A stretch of 64,000 nt of DNA from Alteromonas sp. M12 (GCF_037478005.1 NZ_CP144164.1:4340001-4404000); one strand, 5' to 3'; counted from the first letter of the stretch, positions 46,899 through 57,605 are shown. Translations and numbers: made by a program. The notes: a model not told the origin generated them from the letters alone.

Positions 46899-48014
46899 TT
46901 ATTCGGCAATTAAATCATGAATATGTTTAAGTGACGGCAGCTTTCTTTGAGCTTGATAAAATAGGCGGTTTAATCGCCCAAGTAAATTAATCGAACGACT
47001 GGGATCTTTTGGCTTTCGTCGATGAGAACTTGCTGTCTGTAAAAACTCCCATGGTTTTAAATCCATATTAGCAATCTGCTCAGAGCTAATACCTTGCGCT
47101 TGAATTGTAGATAAGATACGTTCAGTCTTACTTTCCTGAATTGGAATAATTTGCTTGCCATATACATCGCTAATTGGCTCACCAATTGCCGCCAATGTAT
47201 TGTTAATGGCCTGCCATACTATGTCATGTTCGAATTGGTAGTTATTCGGTGCATAATACCCCATAATCTCCCATTCCAACTCGACATTACTTACCGCTAC
47301 TGAACTTTTTAACTCTTCTGAAAAAGATAAATCGGGTCGCGCACCAATGTTATACACATCAACAGAGAAGCCTAAACAAATCACCAAGTCTCCGGTAATT
47401 TCAGGATCGTGAAACAGTGCTTCAAACGCAGCTCTTTTTACCCCCATCCAACCATGCACTATAGGAGTTTGAGTTGCAAAATCGCGAACATCGTTAGGTA
47501 AATCTTCACCATACTTATCAATAAACAAGGGAAGAGGATCTTGTTGCAGTTGATCATCTGGAACCCATATTTCATATTCCTGTCGATTATCACCTTTACC
47601 ACGACTTTTGATCCCATAGGACAGATTCGTTGGCCGACATATATTGCGATCCTCCCCTACTCGATGGAAGTATTCCGAGCGAAAACGCTTAATAAAGGGC
47701 GCATCTAGACCTGCAAGTGCCGCGGTTGGATAGCGAAAACCTAACTCACTTTTAGTTACTAAAGAAAGACCCGGCAGCACCTTACTCAAAATCGTTTTTA
47801 CGCCCTTGAGCGCAGTAAGATTCGGCAAAACAACACTACGCTCAGGTTCAATACAATGCCTTTGCCCATCAGCGCTAATGAATTTTGGCGTTTTATGATA
47901 ACCATATTGGACAAAACCAAGTTGCGCCGCATGGGCGTTTCGAATCAGGGCTAAATCAGAAAACAATGCATCATGATTTTTTATGTGCTTGATTAACGGT
48001 CGATTATCAGTCAT
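46899..48014 (-). CDS. Conserved-looking protein of unknown function (371 residues)
   Basis: A soluble protein without signal peptide or clear membrane helix. It has a mixed alpha/beta make-up and a basic, Arg/Lys-rich C-terminus (SSHRRKPKDPSRSINLLGRL). I see no motif that identifies a family, such as a P-loop or nuclease box. It is convergent with rpmE, whose terminator lies between them, and divergent from the malic-enzyme gene. The uninterrupted 371 codons make it a likely real gene. Confidence 0.65.
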   Translation of the reverse strand: MTDNRPLIKHIKNHDALFSDLALIRNAHAAQLGFVQYGYHKTPKFISADGQRHCIEPERSVVLPNLTALKGVKTILSKVLPGLSLVTKSELGFRYPTAALAGLDAPFIKRFRSEYFHRVGEDRNICRPTNLSYGIKSRGKGDNRQEYEIWVPDDQLQQDPLPLFIDKYGEDLPNDVRDFATQTPIVHGWMGVKRAAFEALFHDPEITGDLVICLGFSVDVYNIGARPDLSFSEELKSSVAVSNVELEWEIMGYYAPNNYQFEHDIVWQAINNTLAAIGEPISDVYGKQIIPIQESKTERILSTIQAQGISSEQIANMDLKPWEFLQTASSHRRKPKDPSRSINLLGRLNRLFYQAQRKLPSLKHIHDLIAE

Positions 48015-48432
48015 AAGCTAAGAAGAAGAGAATTACCATTATATTAAGGAGATACCCCGTTATAAAATGATATTGGTTCTAACACAAGTGAAAAGTTTTA
48101 TATGAGTTCAGATGAAAAGTTATATAAAGAGTGAAAACTTTCAAGGCTTTACAGGATAGAATAATAAGGCGTACATCCTTAATTGCTAACTCATATCATA
48201 TTCGTGAATAGTATTCATAGCCTCATCTGATATGTGGTTTTGTTTAAGCTATGTTACATTCGACCAATTGGTAGCAGCCGCTTTTGTATACATCTGAAGG
48301 TGTTTTAAAGCGCGAGAATTAAAATAATAAGCTGATATTAATTAAATAACCCTTAACCGAGCACTCTGTTACAAGCTGATAGTTTTCAGTTAATTGATGT
48401 GTTTACCCTACAAAGTAAGGAACAGGACAGTT
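48015..48432. other. Intergenic region between divergent unknown gene and malic enzyme
   Basis: About 420 AT-rich bases. It should carry both promoters, and a TAGAATAAT-like -10 box occurs near 48157. Short imperfect inverted repeats occur around 48190-48230. I see no gene or RNA. Confidence 0.4.
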
Positions 48433-49680
48433 ATGTCTGATTTTCGACAAAAAGCATTGGATTATCATTCCAAACCTGTACCGGGAAAGATTAGCGTTGA
48501 GCTAACAAAACCGGCAGAAAGTGTTACAGATTTAGCATTAGCATATAGCCCCGGCGTTGCCGAACCAGTTAGAGAGATTGCAGCAGACCCTAATGCCGCA
48601 TATTTATATACTGGTAAAGGTAACATGGTGGCAGTCATTACCAACGGTACGGCGATATTAGGTTTAGGTAATTTAGGCCCGCTTGCATCAAAGCCGGTAA
48701 TGGAAGGTAAAGCTTTGTTGTTTAAACGCTTTGCCGGCTTAGACTCAATTGATATTGAAGTGACCCATCGTACAACGGAAGAGTTCATCAATACAGTGGC
48801 AAGTATCGCCGATACCTTTGGCGGTATTAACTTAGAAGATATTAAAGCCCCCGAATGTTTTGAAATTGAACAAGAGTTGATTAAACGTTGCTCAGTACCC
48901 GTATTTCACGATGATCAGCACGGTACAGCAATCGTAACTGCTGCAGGTATGCTCAATGCGTTGGAAATTCAGGGTAAAAATGTCGCTGACGTCAATGTGG
49001 TATGTATGGGTGCGGGAGCTGCAGCTGTCGCATGCATGGAACTATTGATTAAATGTGGTGCCCAGCGTGAACGAATTTATATGCTTGATAGAAAAGGCGT
49101 CATTCATACTCGTCGTGACGACCTAACCCCTCATAAACAAATGTTTGCTAACAATACTGACAAGCGCACACTTGAAGATGTAATGGATGGCGCAGATGTT
49201 TTTGTAGGTGTTTCAGGCCCCGATGTATTGCCAGCATCAGCATTGAAACTGATGGCTGCGAACCCGGTTATTTTTGCTTGTTCAAACCCAGATCCAGAAA
49301 TTAAACCGGAATTAGCCCATAAAGTTCGTGATGACCTGATTATGGCAACGGGTCGCTCTGATTATCCAAATCAGGTAAACAATGTACTGTGTTTCCCATT
49401 TATCTTTAGGGGTGCACTTGATGTTAGAGCTTCTAAAATAAATGACGAAATGAAAATTGCAGCCGTCAATGCCATTCGTAGTATTGCTAAAGAAGCTGTT
49501 CCTCAGCAAGTATTAGATGCCAGTGACATTGATAAGTTAGAGTTTGGGCGTCAATACATAATTCCCAAACCTATGGATCCTCGGTTGTGTAAGCGAGTGG
49601 CTACTGCCGTTGCCCAGGCAGCTATCGATTCAGGAGTCGCAGCCATTACAGAACTGCCAAAAAACTATTTGGCTGAATAA
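48433..49680 (+). CDS. maeB: Malic enzyme (malate to pyruvate, likely NADP type)
   Basis: Oxidatively decarboxylates malate to pyruvate and CO2, supplying NADPH. The malic N-domain motif includes SPGVAEPVREI and GKGNMVAVITNGTA. The active-site region is EDIKAPECFEIEQEL with VFHDDQHGTAIV. The Rossmann motif is CMGAGAAAVACM. At 415 residues it lacks the C-terminal phosphotransacetylase domain of E. coli MaeB (759). ATG 48433 has AAGGA upstream; an in-frame extension 39 bases earlier lacks support. NADP preference is inferred from the family, not shown. Confidence 0.9.
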   Translation: MSDFRQKALDYHSKPVPGKISVELTKPAESVTDLALAYSPGVAEPVREIAADPNAAYLYTGKGNMVAVITNGTAILGLGNLGPLASKPVMEGKALLFKRFAGLDSIDIEVTHRTTEEFINTVASIADTFGGINLEDIKAPECFEIEQELIKRCSVPVFHDDQHGTAIVTAAGMLNALEIQGKNVADVNVVCMGAGAAAVACMELLIKCGAQRERIYMLDRKGVIHTRRDDLTPHKQMFANNTDKRTLEDVMDGADVFVGVSGPDVLPASALKLMAANPVIFACSNPDPEIKPELAHKVRDDLIMATGRSDYPNQVNNVLCFPFIFRGALDVRASKINDEMKIAAVNAIRSIAKEAVPQQVLDASDIDKLEFGRQYIIPKPMDPRLCKRVATAVAQAAIDSGVAAITELPKNYLAE

Positions 49681-49684
49681 AGTG

Positions 49685-49708
49685 AGGCGCTTAGCGCCTT
49701 CTTTCTGC
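49685..49708 (+). terminator. Intrinsic terminator of maeB
   Basis: AGGCGC-TTA-GCGCCT followed by TCTTTCT lies 4 bases after the maeB stop. Confidence 0.75.
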
Positions 49709-49732
49709 AATCCCGGCTAAAAAGGAATTTAG

Positions 49733-50221
49733 ATGCAAATTCGACACAGTGATAAAGCCGACATTCCACAAATTAAACAAATCTATGAACAAACTATAAA
49801 CTACGCCAATACGCTTCAGTTACCCTACCCTTCGTTGGATAGCTGGGAGGCATTTTTAGGCGACAAGCCGGATAATTTCTATAGTTTAGTTGTCACAGAG
49901 CATGCGCAAATCGTTGCTCAGATAGGCATAGAAGTATGTACTAATAATAGACGTAAACACGCAGCAAATATCGGCATGGCGGTGGTACCTAGCAAAAGTA
50001 ATCAAGGTTACGGTAGTCAATTACTTAAAGCTGCAATTGATTTACTTGAAAATTGGTTGGCCGTCACCCGTATCGAACTAGAAGTGTATACAGATAATGA
50101 TAGTGCCATTGCGCTTTATAAAAAATTTGGCTTTAAAATTGAAGGGACTGCGCAAAATTACGCATTTAGAAACGGAGAATTAACGGATGTGTATTTAATG
50201 GCTAGAATTAAAAGTGTATAG
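49733..50221 (+). CDS. GNAT N-acetyltransferase
   Basis: A 162-residue acetyltransferase of the GNAT fold. The acetyl-CoA loop is NQGYGSQLLKAAI (GxGxxL type, ~93-105), preceded by beta strand IGMAVV and followed by the strand IELEVYTDNDSAIALYKKFGFKIEG. It resembles YhhY-like amino-acid or peptide acetyltransferases, but the substrate is not inferable. AAGGA lies 7 bases upstream. Confidence 0.9.
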   Translation: MQIRHSDKADIPQIKQIYEQTINYANTLQLPYPSLDSWEAFLGDKPDNFYSLVVTEHAQIVAQIGIEVCTNNRRKHAANIGMAVVPSKSNQGYGSQLLKAAIDLLENWLAVTRIELEVYTDNDSAIALYKKFGFKIEGTAQNYAFRNGELTDVYLMARIKSV

Positions 50222-50274
50222 CAGAAAATTCATGACCACCCCATCGCGAGGTGATCTGAATACTTGAATATAAC

Positions 50275-51450
50275 CTAGTCTCTGTTGCGACCAAATTTAT
50301 CGTGACTACTGACCCAATGCCCGCCAATAACCGCACAAGCCAAAGAAATATCTCCAGCTAATACCGTTGCGGCAACGATCTCTGCGAACTTGTTGGCTTT
50401 ACCTGTGCCATAACAATCCATCAGTTCAAGACACTCTTTTTGAGTCGGTAAGCCCGTTCCGCCACCATAAGTTGCAACAATTAACGACGGCAAGGTAACA
50501 GAAAGGTAAAAATCGCCGTTATCCAAAAGTTCATGGGAAAGTAAACCTGCATGAGACTCCACCACATTGGCTTCATCTTGCCCTGTGGCAATAAATATCG
50601 ATGCAATTCCATTCGCCGAATGTGGACCGTTGTATGCAGCTCCAGCCATCAACGCGCCGGTATTAGCCAACACAGTAGCCCGAGCCAACATTTTGGTATC
50701 GACTTTCATGATCTTTTTAAGCACGTCTTTTTTAAGAACGATTTCAGCGATTACTCGTTTACCACGAGAGTGCAACATGTTCAGGTGGGAATGCTTTTTA
50801 TCAGTATCCATATTGCCCGATAATAGGTATTCACACTTTTCAGGATAATTCGCCACTATCCATTCGCAAGCAGCAAGGGTTGCTTTACCCACCATATTTT
50901 GACCAGCGGCATCGCCAGTGGTGTAGTTAAAACGTAAGTAACGTGTTTTTGAAACAGACCACTGCATGATGTGTTCTAACTTACCAATACTAGTCGTTGT
51001 TTCAGCTGCCGCTTTAATTTCTAAGAAGTGTTCATCTATCCACTTGCCGAATTCACGAGCTTCTCTAGCGTTGGCAAAAATAAACGCGGGGGCTCGTTGC
51101 ATAAACTGTTCAACAACTGTCGTATTGACGCCACCACACTCATTTATAACTCGCATGCCTCGGCTATAACTTGCAACTAAAGTACCTTCAGTTGTCGCTA
51201 AGGGTACATGAAATAAGCCATTCGCATATTCACCATTCACCTGAACAGGACCGGCAATTCCGACTGGCATCTGCACGACACCTATGAAATTTTCAATATT
51301 TCCAGGGAGCGCTTCTGGGTCGATAGAAAAATGCCCAGTATGTGGCAGTTCCGTGCCTGTTTGTTCGGTAAGGTATTCACGACGCTTCTGAGCCCACTCG
51401 AGACTATGATCATTCATTGTATTGCGCGGGATACGCGGTGTTTTTACCAT
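50275..51450 (-). CDS. Hydroxymethylglutaryl-CoA reductase (class I-like)
   Basis: Reduces HMG-CoA to mevalonate, the key step of the mevalonate isoprenoid pathway. It carries ENFIGVVQMPVGIAGP, then Glu88 in ATTEGTLVAS, GDAAGQNMVGKAT, Lys218 in DTDKKH, Asp292 in ATGQDEAN and the C-terminal His383 (SSH). All catalytic residues are present. The 391 residues and the PVGIAGP motif resemble class I (archaeal/eukaryotic type) more than the class II bacterial enzyme. Gammaproteobacteria normally use the MEP pathway, so it stands out. No other mevalonate-pathway gene is seen in the window. GAGGACA precedes ATG 51450. Confidence 0.9.
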   Translation of the reverse strand: MVKTPRIPRNTMNDHSLEWAQKRREYLTEQTGTELPHTGHFSIDPEALPGNIENFIGVVQMPVGIAGPVQVNGEYANGLFHVPLATTEGTLVASYSRGMRVINECGGVNTTVVEQFMQRAPAFIFANAREAREFGKWIDEHFLEIKAAAETTTSIGKLEHIMQWSVSKTRYLRFNYTTGDAAGQNMVGKATLAACEWIVANYPEKCEYLLSGNMDTDKKHSHLNMLHSRGKRVIAEIVLKKDVLKKIMKVDTKMLARATVLANTGALMAGAAYNGPHSANGIASIFIATGQDEANVVESHAGLLSHELLDNGDFYLSVTLPSLIVATYGGGTGLPTQKECLELMDCYGTGKANKFAEIVAATVLAGDISLACAVIGGHWVSSHDKFGRNRD

Positions 51451-51688
51451 GTTAACTTGTCCTCAATTGGCGATATTTATATGACTATTTATTCACTTAA
51501 TTAATTTTCAATTAAACAGCTAATGTTCTTAATGCAATCTACCTGCCAAAGCGAGAATAATGCACAAAGATGAATAAATCATGAAACTCACTCGAATCTT
51601 GACTATTTTTGCACCAATAATGGGATTTTACAATTGTGGATTGATGCAATTGAAAGCATAACATAGTTAGTGTAGCGCCTAACTCTGA

Positions 51689-52006
51689 TCAGTCGTCAAT
51701 TTCCTTCACTTCTAGACCCATCGCTTCCATTAACTCTCGAGCCTCTTTGGGAATTCGATTGGGATTGTCTTTGCGAAGATCGTCATCGTCAGGGAGTGGC
51801 TGTCCAGTAAAAGCGTGCAAGAAAGCCTCACACAACAGCTCTGAATTTGTTGCATGCCTTAAATTATTTACCTGTCGACGAGTTCGCTCATCCGTAAGGA
51901 CCTTCAAAACCTTTAACGGGATTGAAACTGTTACTTTTTTTACGAGTTCACTTTTTTTACCGTGTTCAGCGTAGGGATGTATGTATTTTCCGTTCCACTT
52001 TGCCAT
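51689..52006 (-). CDS. metJ: Methionine repressor MetJ
   Basis: A 105-residue ribbon-helix-helix repressor that uses S-adenosylmethionine as corepressor. It starts [16 protein letters not shown], as in the family, and the strand/helix [39 protein letters not shown] is the DNA-binding fold. It is divergent from metF, and met-box-like repeats fill the shared promoter, so both are likely self- and co-repressed. Confidence 0.98.
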   Translation of the reverse strand: MAKWNGKYIHPYAEHGKKSELVKKVTVSIPLKVLKVLTDERTRRQVNNLRHATNSELLCEAFLHAFTGQPLPDDDDLRKDNPNRIPKEARELMEAMGLEVKEIDD

Positions 52007-52051
52007 ACTGTTGCTCTTTTATCTTTCTTATAAGATGAAAGTCTAACCTCA

Positions 52052-53085
<1,034 letters not shown>

Positions 53086-53119
53086 ACTGCTGTTGCTATA
53101 AATTAATTTTGAGAGTGGT

Positions 53120-54061
53120 ATGACACAGCAGAACTGGTTCGCACAGAGTAAACGCTTTTTAGGGCACGTATATATTGTGTTGCGGAATGTTGTCCACCAC
53201 TGTCAAAAAGATAACATTAGTGTTTCTGCTGGCCATCTCGCTTATGTTTCTCTGCTGTCGTTAGTACCCTTTATTGTTGTGTTTTTCAGCATTCTGTCGG
53301 CGTTTCCAGCGTTTTCAGAAGTAAGGCAGCACTTAGAGCAGTTTGTATTTAATAACTTCATTCCCACCTCTGGGGATGTGTTGCAAAAACATATGACAGA
53401 ATTCGTCAATAATGCCTCCAAAATGGGAGCCTTAAGTATTGCGTTTCTGGTGGTGGTTGCATTAACCCTTATTTCTAATGTTGATAAAACCCTTAACAGA
53501 ATATGGCAAGCTAAAAGCGAACGCCCCCGCATATACACCTTTGCCATTTACTGGATGGTACTTACTTTAGCTCCCCTTTTGATTGGGGTCAGTGTCTTGG
53601 TCAGCTCTTACTTGGTTGGTTTGGCTAACTACGCTGACGAATATACGCCAGGCTTTAGCACTGTATTGCTCAAAGTAGTGCCATTTATCACCTCAGTGAT
53701 TGCCTTCTTCATTTTATACATGGTCGTACCGAACAAACAGATCAGCTATAAACATGCTCTATCAGGCGCAATCTTGGCTGCCGGTCTATTCGAATTATCC
53801 AAAAAAATGTTTTCCATGTATGTGGAAAACTTCCCTTCTTATCAAGTGATATATGGGGCAATTGCGGTTGTTCCCATTTTGTTTGTGTGGGTATATTTAA
53901 GTTGGATATTGGTTTTGGTGGGCGCTGAATTCACCCGAGCGTTGGAACGTATAATGCCAGAGGAAGACACTGGTGAAGAGCGCAATCTGATACCTGATGA
54001 TGATGGCGATGAAGAAAATCATGTAAAACCCGATGATTTGCCCGAAGAGCCACACAAATAA
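53120..54061 (+). CDS. YihY/BrkB family inner-membrane protein (UPF0761)
   Basis: A 313-residue membrane protein of the YihY family (once annotated ribonuclease BN). Six hydrophobic helices span about 28-285, with LAYVSLLSLVPFIVV, LTLISNVDKTLNRIWQ and VPILFVWVYLSWILVLVGAEFT typical of the family. The C-terminal tail is acidic (DDDGDEENHVKPDD). Its function is unproved. It lies 34 bases after metF on the same strand, perhaps by chance, and ends at a bidirectional terminator. Confidence 0.88.
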   Translation: MTQQNWFAQSKRFLGHVYIVLRNVVHHCQKDNISVSAGHLAYVSLLSLVPFIVVFFSILSAFPAFSEVRQHLEQFVFNNFIPTSGDVLQKHMTEFVNNASKMGALSIAFLVVVALTLISNVDKTLNRIWQAKSERPRIYTFAIYWMVLTLAPLLIGVSVLVSSYLVGLANYADEYTPGFSTVLLKVVPFITSVIAFFILYMVVPNKQISYKHALSGAILAAGLFELSKKMFSMYVENFPSYQVIYGAIAVVPILFVWVYLSWILVLVGAEFTRALERIMPEEDTGEERNLIPDDDGDEENHVKPDDLPEEPHK

Positions 54062-54091
54062 GGTTTTAGATATTTAACCGTAAAGAGTTTA

Positions 54092-54110
54092 AAGGGGCAG
54101 TTTGCCCCTT
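54092..54110. terminator. Bidirectional terminator between yihY and DUF2959 genes
   Basis: An 8-bp stem (AAGGGGCA / TGCCCCTT) with a GTT loop and AATTT tail lies between convergent genes. Confidence 0.75.
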
Positions 54111-54113
54111 AAT

Positions 54114-54749
54114 TTAAGATTGAATACTTGATATAAACGCATTACTTTGCGAAATAGCTGAATTCATTTCTTTGATCAGAACATCAATATCTTTCTTGAT
54201 TAGGTTGAATTCACCTTGCAATGCACCTACTGCGTTGGCATTTAGGTTATGTTTTAAATAAAGAACATTGTCTTGCAAAGCTGATAGCACTGGAGGCATT
54301 TTTGACTCAGCTTTACGCATAGCTGAAATCAACGAATTATAGCGTCTCTGTGTTTCTCTGAGTTGTTTTTCACTATCACGTTTTAACTTAGCATTTGAAT
54401 ACTTTTCAAGCTCTTCAGTCCACTCGTCAAATAATGCTTCAGCAACACTTTCCACTTTATCAATGCGATTACTAACGTTGTCCGCGGCATCTTTGCTTGC
54501 TTCATATTGACTGCTTAGATCTTCGTACACATCCTGTAAATCGCCACCGTCAAAGTTAATTAATTGACTGAATTCATCTAACGCAGAGGCAAATTGCTGT
54601 TGGGCATCTTCTTGAGAATCTTTCGCTTCTTCGACACGATCAACCAAGATATCGCGCTTTTCGACACCGAGCTTTTCCCAAGCTGCATAATATGCACTTT
54701 GGCAACCGAACATCATAAGACTAAAGATTACGACTATTATTTTTTTCAT
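54114..54749 (-). CDS. DUF2959 coiled-coil lipoprotein
   Basis: 211 residues with signal peptide and lipobox FGC (Cys16), then a long alpha-helical coiled-coil protein (e.g. EKRDILVDRVEEAKDSQEDAQQQFASALDEFSQL). It matches the DUF2959 pattern seen in marine gammaproteobacteria; function unknown. It should be lipid-anchored in the envelope. It starts 2 bases after the stop of the small TM gene, so the pair forms an operon. Confidence 0.85.
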   Translation of the reverse strand: MKKIIVVIFSLMMFGCQSAYYAAWEKLGVEKRDILVDRVEEAKDSQEDAQQQFASALDEFSQLINFDGGDLQDVYEDLSSQYEASKDAADNVSNRIDKVESVAEALFDEWTEELEKYSNAKLKRDSEKQLRETQRRYNSLISAMRKAESKMPPVLSALQDNVLYLKHNLNANAVGALQGEFNLIKKDIDVLIKEMNSAISQSNAFISSIQS

Positions 54750-54751
54750 AT

Positions 54752-54973
54752 CTATGGGCCTTTGTATTTAGCAGCATCAATTATTGCCCAAATATAGGCT
54801 ATCCCAGCAATAACACCAGGAACAATTAAAAACCACAGAGCTGCACCACCAAAAAAGATGATTGCGAAAATGAGAGCAGCCAAGATTCTGCCCTGTACCA
54901 ACTGCCCTAACCCTGGAAAAAAGATATTACAAATTGCAGCAATCACATTGCCGCCAGATCCTTGCCCGGCCAT
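54752..54973 (-). CDS. Small membrane protein with PGLGQL motif
   Basis: 73 residues with two hydrophobic helices around the conserved FFPGLGQLVQGR motif (~residues 18-29), similar to the TM2-domain and DUF5683-like small membrane proteins. It ends with a short cytoplasmic tail. GGAGG lies 6 bases before ATG 54973. It is directly upstream of the DUF2959 lipoprotein, so a shared envelope role is likely. The exact family is uncertain. Confidence 0.75.
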   Translation of the reverse strand: MAGQGSGGNVIAAICNIFFPGLGQLVQGRILAALIFAIIFFGGAALWFLIVPGVIAGIAYIWAIIDAAKYKGP

Positions 54974-55078
54974 TTTTGCCTCCGAAATCGAGTTATTATT
55001 GAATAGAAGTCGTAAATTTTACGAATTAAGTGCTAAATTAAAGCAAATGGATTCAATAAACAAACAAAAGCGGAATTT

Positions 55079-56050
55079 ATGAGCCATATATATCCACCGA
55101 TTAAAACCTATGATAGCGAAATTTTAGATGTAGGTGACGGGCACCAAATTTACCTTGAGCAATCAGGTAACCCAAAAGGCATACCCGTTTTATATCTTCA
55201 TGGCGGGCCAGGTGCAGGATTATCGCCGATGTACCGAAGTTTTTTTAATCCTGACATATACCGAATAATCGGATTTGACCAACGAGGATGTGGGAAATCG
55301 CTTCCGTTTGCTAAGCTAGAACAGAATACAACAGCCCACATACTCAGCGATATTGAAATGATTCGAAAGCATCTAGGAATAAAGAAATGGATGCTTTGTG
55401 GCGGCTCTTGGGGCACAACGTTGGCCTTACTGAGTGCTATTGCCAAGCCAGAAGCCGTTTCCGCGATTATATTACGTGGCGTATTTTTAGGTCGAAAACA
55501 AGATTTTGAATGGTTTATTGAACAAAGTGGCGGGGCTGCTCAACTTTTTCCCGAATATTATGACGAATTCGTGGAAATTGTTAAAGAAGGCGCTAAAAAC
55601 GTTTCGGTAACCGACCGTTTTTATCAGATATTTTTAAATGGTGATGAACTCACCAGAGTGCATGCAGCGAAGTCTTGGTGCATGTGGGAAGAACGCATTT
55701 CCGTTTTGAATAGCTCGGTTAAGGAACATGATTTCCATCAAAATATAAGCCGTGCAGCCAGCTTGGCTTTGTTGGAATGCCATTATATTAAAAATCGCTG
55801 CTTCATTGCAGAAAACCAAATTTTAAAGAATATTCATAAAATAGACTCCATTCCAGGCACGATAATCCACGGTCGATTCGATATTGTCTGTAAAATGGAA
55901 AATGCTTACACTTTAAGTAAAGTATGGCGTGCGGGACAATTATTAATAGTACCAGAAGCCGGTCATAGCGCATCAGATCCAAGAATAAGCGATGCAATTT
56001 GTCACGCAACCGATAGAATGGCTAAATTTCTAAAAGAGAAACAATCTTGA
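55079..56050 (+). CDS. pip: Proline iminopeptidase
   Basis: A serine peptidase of the alpha/beta fold that removes N-terminal proline. HGGPGAG forms the oxyanion hole, GFDQRGCGKS is the family hallmark and the nucleophile is in CGGSWGTT (~residue 110). The Asp is in HGRFDIVC (~267) and the His in AGHSAS (~295). The 323 residues match. The stop overlaps the dtd start by 4 bases (TTGA), so the two are co-translated. Confidence 0.93.
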   Translation: MSHIYPPIKTYDSEILDVGDGHQIYLEQSGNPKGIPVLYLHGGPGAGLSPMYRSFFNPDIYRIIGFDQRGCGKSLPFAKLEQNTTAHILSDIEMIRKHLGIKKWMLCGGSWGTTLALLSAIAKPEAVSAIILRGVFLGRKQDFEWFIEQSGGAAQLFPEYYDEFVEIVKEGAKNVSVTDRFYQIFLNGDELTRVHAAKSWCMWEERISVLNSSVKEHDFHQNISRAASLALLECHYIKNRCFIAENQILKNIHKIDSIPGTIIHGRFDIVCKMENAYTLSKVWRAGQLLIVPEAGHSASDPRISDAICHATDRMAKFLKEKQS

Positions 56051-56487
56051 TTGCACTGATTCAACGCGTTACCCGAGCCCATGTAGAAATTGACAATGAT
56101 ATTGTTGGAAAAATTGATAAGGGCATGATGTTACTCTTAGGTGTCGAAAAAACAGATACCCTAGAAACCGTTAAAAAACTTGCCAACAAACTAATCAAAT
56201 TAAGAATGTTTAGTGATGCTGATGGAAAAATGAACCTCAATATCCAACAGTTTGGCGGTGCTATGTTAATTGTTTCCCAATTTACCCTAGTTGCCGATAC
56301 TCGTAAGGGAAATAGACCCGGATTTTCAGATGCAGCGCCTCCTGAGCTAGGTAAAGAGCTGTATCAGCAATTCGTTAACTACTGTCAGCAGCAGGGTATT
56401 GAATGTCAAACTGGCCAATTCGGTGCAGACATGCAGGTATCCCTTGTAAACGACGGCCCCGTTACATTTCATCTTCAAATAAATTAA
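56047..56487 (+). CDS. dtd: D-aminoacyl-tRNA deacylase
   Basis: Removes D-amino acids wrongly attached to tRNA. The family motifs SQFTLVAD and GPVTFHLQIN (the Gly-cisPro-type active site) are present. The 146 residues are standard. Translation begins at TTG 56047, overlapping the pip stop. It is followed by fabY, the same order as in E. coli. Confidence 0.96.
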   Translation: MIALIQRVTRAHVEIDNDIVGKIDKGMMLLLGVEKTDTLETVKKLANKLIKLRMFSDADGKMNLNIQQFGGAMLIVSQFTLVADTRKGNRPGFSDAAPPELGKELYQQFVNYCQQQGIECQTGQFGADMQVSLVNDGPVTFHLQIN

Positions 56488-56632
56488 CCTGTCTATTGTG
56501 CGTGGTCTGCGATTGCGCTTTAATGATGAACATTTTTCGCGGGCAAACGTGGATATCAAGATAGGTTTTAGGTTAATTATTGAAAAAACATCCTTCTTGA
56601 ATTGACCTGTAATAAAAGAGACGACTTATTTT

Positions 56633-57547
56633 ATGTATAGAATAGAAACGCCAAAAACGGAGCAACAACTTGAAGAGTATTTCCATTTCCGTTGGGAAAT
56701 GTTGAGGGAGCCATGGAACCATCCGTTAGGCTCTGAGAAAGATGAATACGAACAAGTTGGTGAGCATCGAATGGTTGTTGATGGCAACGGTAAAGTCGTT
56801 GCTGTAGGGCGTGTACATTTAAATATGTCAGAAGAAGCCCAAATTAGACATATAGCGGTTGCTAAAGAATGCCAAGGTAAGGGAATAGGCAAGTTAATAT
56901 ATTCGGCATTAGAAGAAGTTGCTAGACAGCAAGGTGCGAAACGATTGGTTACCAACAGTCGTCGTATATCCATCGAGTTTTTTGAAGCTTGTGGATTTGT
57001 AGTAGAAAAAGAAGCGCCAACTGAAATGGGTAAACTGAAACGTTCACAAATGATTAAAAAACTGTCAGATGTGAACCAAGTAATGCTGCACCCTAAATGG
57101 TGCCAAGATCTACAAAATACCTGGCATGAAACCATCCCGATTAGTGAACAAATGGGGATTCAACTCTATCAATACAGTGGCAAGACACTAGAAGTTAGAG
57201 CTTCGTTAAACAAGAATATTAATTTACATGGCACTATGTTCGCAGGCAGTATTTTTTCGTTGGCGACATTAACTGGCTGGGGCATGATCCATTTAAAACT
57301 GAAAGAAAAAGGATTAGAGGGAGAGATTGTATTGGGAGATGGTGATATTCACTACCATAAACCTATTACCATGCAACCCAGAGCCTTATGTAACATTGAA
57401 TCCTTGGAAGGTAAGCTTGAGTTGTTAGAAAGAAATAAGAAAGTGGCGATCAAACTACAAGTAGATATTCTAGATGGTGAGTCACCAGTTGCTGAATTCA
57501 AAGGTGTGTTCTGGGTATTACCGAGTAAAATTGCAGAACCGGATTAG
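56633..57547 (+). CDS. fabY: Bifunctional GNAT acetyltransferase/hotdog protein (YiiD/FabY type)
   Basis: 304 residues with an N-terminal GNAT domain (~1-145; acetyl-CoA loop ECQGKGIGKLIYSAL) and a C-terminal hotdog domain (~150-300; NLHGTMFAGSIFSLATL, typical of YiiD). E. coli YiiD (FabY) has been linked to starting fatty-acid synthesis; here the link rests on architecture and the dtd-yiiD order. ATG 56633 lacks a strong ribosome site. A bidirectional terminator follows. Confidence 0.85.
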   Translation: MYRIETPKTEQQLEEYFHFRWEMLREPWNHPLGSEKDEYEQVGEHRMVVDGNGKVVAVGRVHLNMSEEAQIRHIAVAKECQGKGIGKLIYSALEEVARQQGAKRLVTNSRRISIEFFEACGFVVEKEAPTEMGKLKRSQMIKKLSDVNQVMLHPKWCQDLQNTWHETIPISEQMGIQLYQYSGKTLEVRASLNKNINLHGTMFAGSIFSLATLTGWGMIHLKLKEKGLEGEIVLGDGDIHYHKPITMQPRALCNIESLEGKLELLERNKKVAIKLQVDILDGESPVAEFKGVFWVLPSKIAEPD

Positions 57548-57574
57548 GTTGTTCTGTAAAAGTAATAAGCATAA

Positions 57575-57605
57575 AAAAAGCGCGATGAATAATTCGCGCT
57601 TTTTT
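57575..57605. terminator. Bidirectional terminator between fabY and rpoH
   Basis: AAAAAGCGCGA / TCGCGCTTTTT stem of 11 bp with an 8-base loop and T-runs on both strands separates these convergent genes. Confidence 0.88.
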
